The notes under the pieces are model-generated. The model searched no databases, was not told the origin of the DNA, and worked only from the letters and a program-made list of their open reading frames with translations. Below are positions 62,987 through 64,000 of a stretch of 64,000 bases of DNA, piece after piece. The DNA comes from Petrolisthes cinctipes (Eukaryota > Arthropoda > Malacostraca > Decapoda > Porcellanidae), in assembly GCA_033782935.1 (NCBI GenBank), contig JAWQEG010001306.1:930001-994000 (forward strand), written 5' to 3'. Position numbers and translations under genes: made by a program. Position 1 is the stretch's first letter, and each line of letters opens with the position of its first letter.

Positions 62987-64000
62987 ACAGATTGCTTCTG
63001 CGACCCCAAAATATTGAATTTTCGGGTGTTTTGAGCCTGAATTTGAGATATAAACGAGTACAGAAGATACATGCACATATTGACTTTGGGCATCTAAAAT
63101 ATCGATTTTCAGCATGTTTTGGGCCTGTATTTTGAAAATACTCTAACACTGAGTAGGCATGTACAGATTGCTTCTGGGACCCCAAAATATTGAATTTTCG
63201 GGTGTTTTGAGCCTGAATTTGAGATATAAACGGGTACTGAAGATGCATGCACATATCGACTTTTGTGCACCTAAAAGATCGATTTTCAGTATGTTTTTGG
63301 CCTGTATTTTGAAAATACTCTAACACAGAGTAGGCATGTACAGATACCTTCTGGGACCTCTAAATATCGAATTTTCGGGTGTTTTGGGACTGAATTTGAG
63401 ATATCGATTTTTTGGCACCTAAAATGTAGATTTTTAGCATGTTTTTAGCCTATATTTTCAAAATATTCTAGCACTGTGTAGGCATGTACAGATTGCTTCT
63501 GGGACCCCAAAATATTGAATTTTCGGGTGTTTTGAGCCTGAATTTGAGATATAAACGGGTACAGAAGATACATGCACATATTGACTTTGGGCATCTAAAA
63601 TATCGATTTTCAGCATGTTTTTAGCCTATATTTTGAAAATATTCTAGCATTGTACAGATTGCTTCTGGGACCCCAAAATATTGAATTTTCGGGTGTTTTG
63701 AGCTTGAATTTGAGATATAAACGGGTACAGAAGATACATGCACATATTGACTTTGGGCATCTAAAATATCGATTTTCAGCATGTTTTGGGCCTGAATTTT
63801 GAAAATACTCTAACACGGAGTAGGCATGTACAGATCGCTTCTGGGACCCCAAAATATCGAATTTTCGGGTGTTTAGGGCCAGAATTTGAGATATAAACGG
63901 GTACAGAAGATACATGCACATATTAACTTTGGGCATCTAAAATATCGATTTTCAGCATGTTTTGGGCCTGTATTTTGAAAATACTCTAACACTGAGTAGG
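61468..64000 (+). repeat. Second duplication register, 1827-bp offset, cut by window end
   Basis: 61468-62173 matches 63295-64000. Landmarks 61642/63469 and 61818/63645 lie 1827 bp apart, 10 bp less than the neighbouring 1837-bp register because of the 10-bp deletion at 62978. Together the two registers look like the start of a tandem 1.83-kb super-repeat that probably continues outside the window. Confidence 0.82.
61689..61854 (+). repeat. Chimeric B/A monomer with 10-bp deletion
   Basis: A B monomer (29-bp block, CATCTAAAATATCG, TCAGCATG) switches to A-type TTTTTAGCCTATATTTTG and CTAGCATTGTACAG. At 166 bp it is a 176-bp frame minus the 10-bp deletion. The identical chimera lies at 63516-63681, copied with the 1827-bp register. 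It arose separately from the chimera at 7758-7933, which joins at a later point and has no 10-bp deletion. Confidence 0.85.

Larger units (their letters stand above)
1..64000 (+). repeat. Tandem satellite array, A-B-C monomers in 501-bp trimers
   Basis: The whole window is one head-to-tail array. Every monomer begins with YGAATTTTCGGGTGTTT and ends in CTGGGACCYCWAAATAT. Each contains a GATCG or TATCG box, a CATGTTTT box, a TATTTTGAAAATA dyad, and CTARCAC followed by GTAGGCATGTACAGAT. Three classes recur in fixed order: A (148 bp), B (176 bp) and C (177 bp), giving a 501-bp trimer. I followed the A-class CTAGCAC landmark from position 279 to 63645 and found no gap, inversion or foreign insertion. 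Neither edge shows unique flanking sequence. That this is a eukaryotic centromeric or heterochromatic satellite is inferred from size and organisation. I cannot name the family or species. Confidence 0.97.

Noticed and set aside
1..64000. CRISPR-like regular repeats
   Set aside because: There are no unique spacers between repeats; units are joined directly and are far too long.
1..64000. rRNA, tRNA or 5S gene clusters as the source of the tandem array
   Set aside because: No conserved rRNA or tRNA motifs such as A and B boxes in a cloverleaf context are visible in the monomer, and monomers vary freely along their length.

Overview
This window is satellite DNA from end to end. I find no gene, RNA gene or transposable element in its 64,000 bases. 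It is one head-to-tail tandem array of an AT-rich monomer, all in one orientation, running off both edges of the window. Array size, monomer lengths near 148 and 177 bp, and multi-level higher-order repeats point to a eukaryotic chromosome, most likely a centromeric, pericentromeric or other heterochromatic block. The sequence alone does not tell me the species, or whether it is plant or animal, and I do not recognise the family.

The array has four nested levels. (1) Monomers fall into three positional classes: A (148 bp), B (176 bp) and C (177 bp). A lacks a 29-bp block present in B and C. (2) A-B-C forms a 501-bp trimer. (3) Two diverged trimers alternate as A1-B'-C1-A2-B-C2, a 1002-bp hexamer; the cleanest copy is 44232-45233. 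(4) From about 16619 to 43218, roughly 26.6 kb consists of three near-identical copies of a 7.5 to 10 kb super-repeat. Its copies differ mainly by whole numbers of 501-bp units.

Layout: 1-16618 is diverged, irregular hexamer array with local 1.33-kb and 0.99-kb duplications. 16619-26608, 26609-34093 and 34094-43081 are the super-repeat copies, with a short fourth start to 43218. 43219-47673 is the most regular hexamer array. 47674-51062 holds a 1680-bp tandem duplication. 51063-60100 is a mosaic of shuffled segments, some matching sequence several kb away. 60101-64000 carries a 1.83-kb duplication register that continues past the window edge.

Unit boundaries can be followed through the A-monomer CTAGCAC landmark. 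Spacing between landmarks is almost always 501 bp or 491-492 bp (trimer, without or with a 10-bp deletion), 323-326 (dimer), 676-678 (tetramer) or about 843-855 (pentamer). Unequal exchange in monomer register leaves this pattern. The many short open frames on the minus strand are by-products of a repeat whose 501-bp period is a multiple of three; I do not annotate them as genes. The main biological content is the record of satellite evolution: microhomology-flanked deletions, chimeric monomers, nested duplications and a conserved dyad in nearly every monomer.
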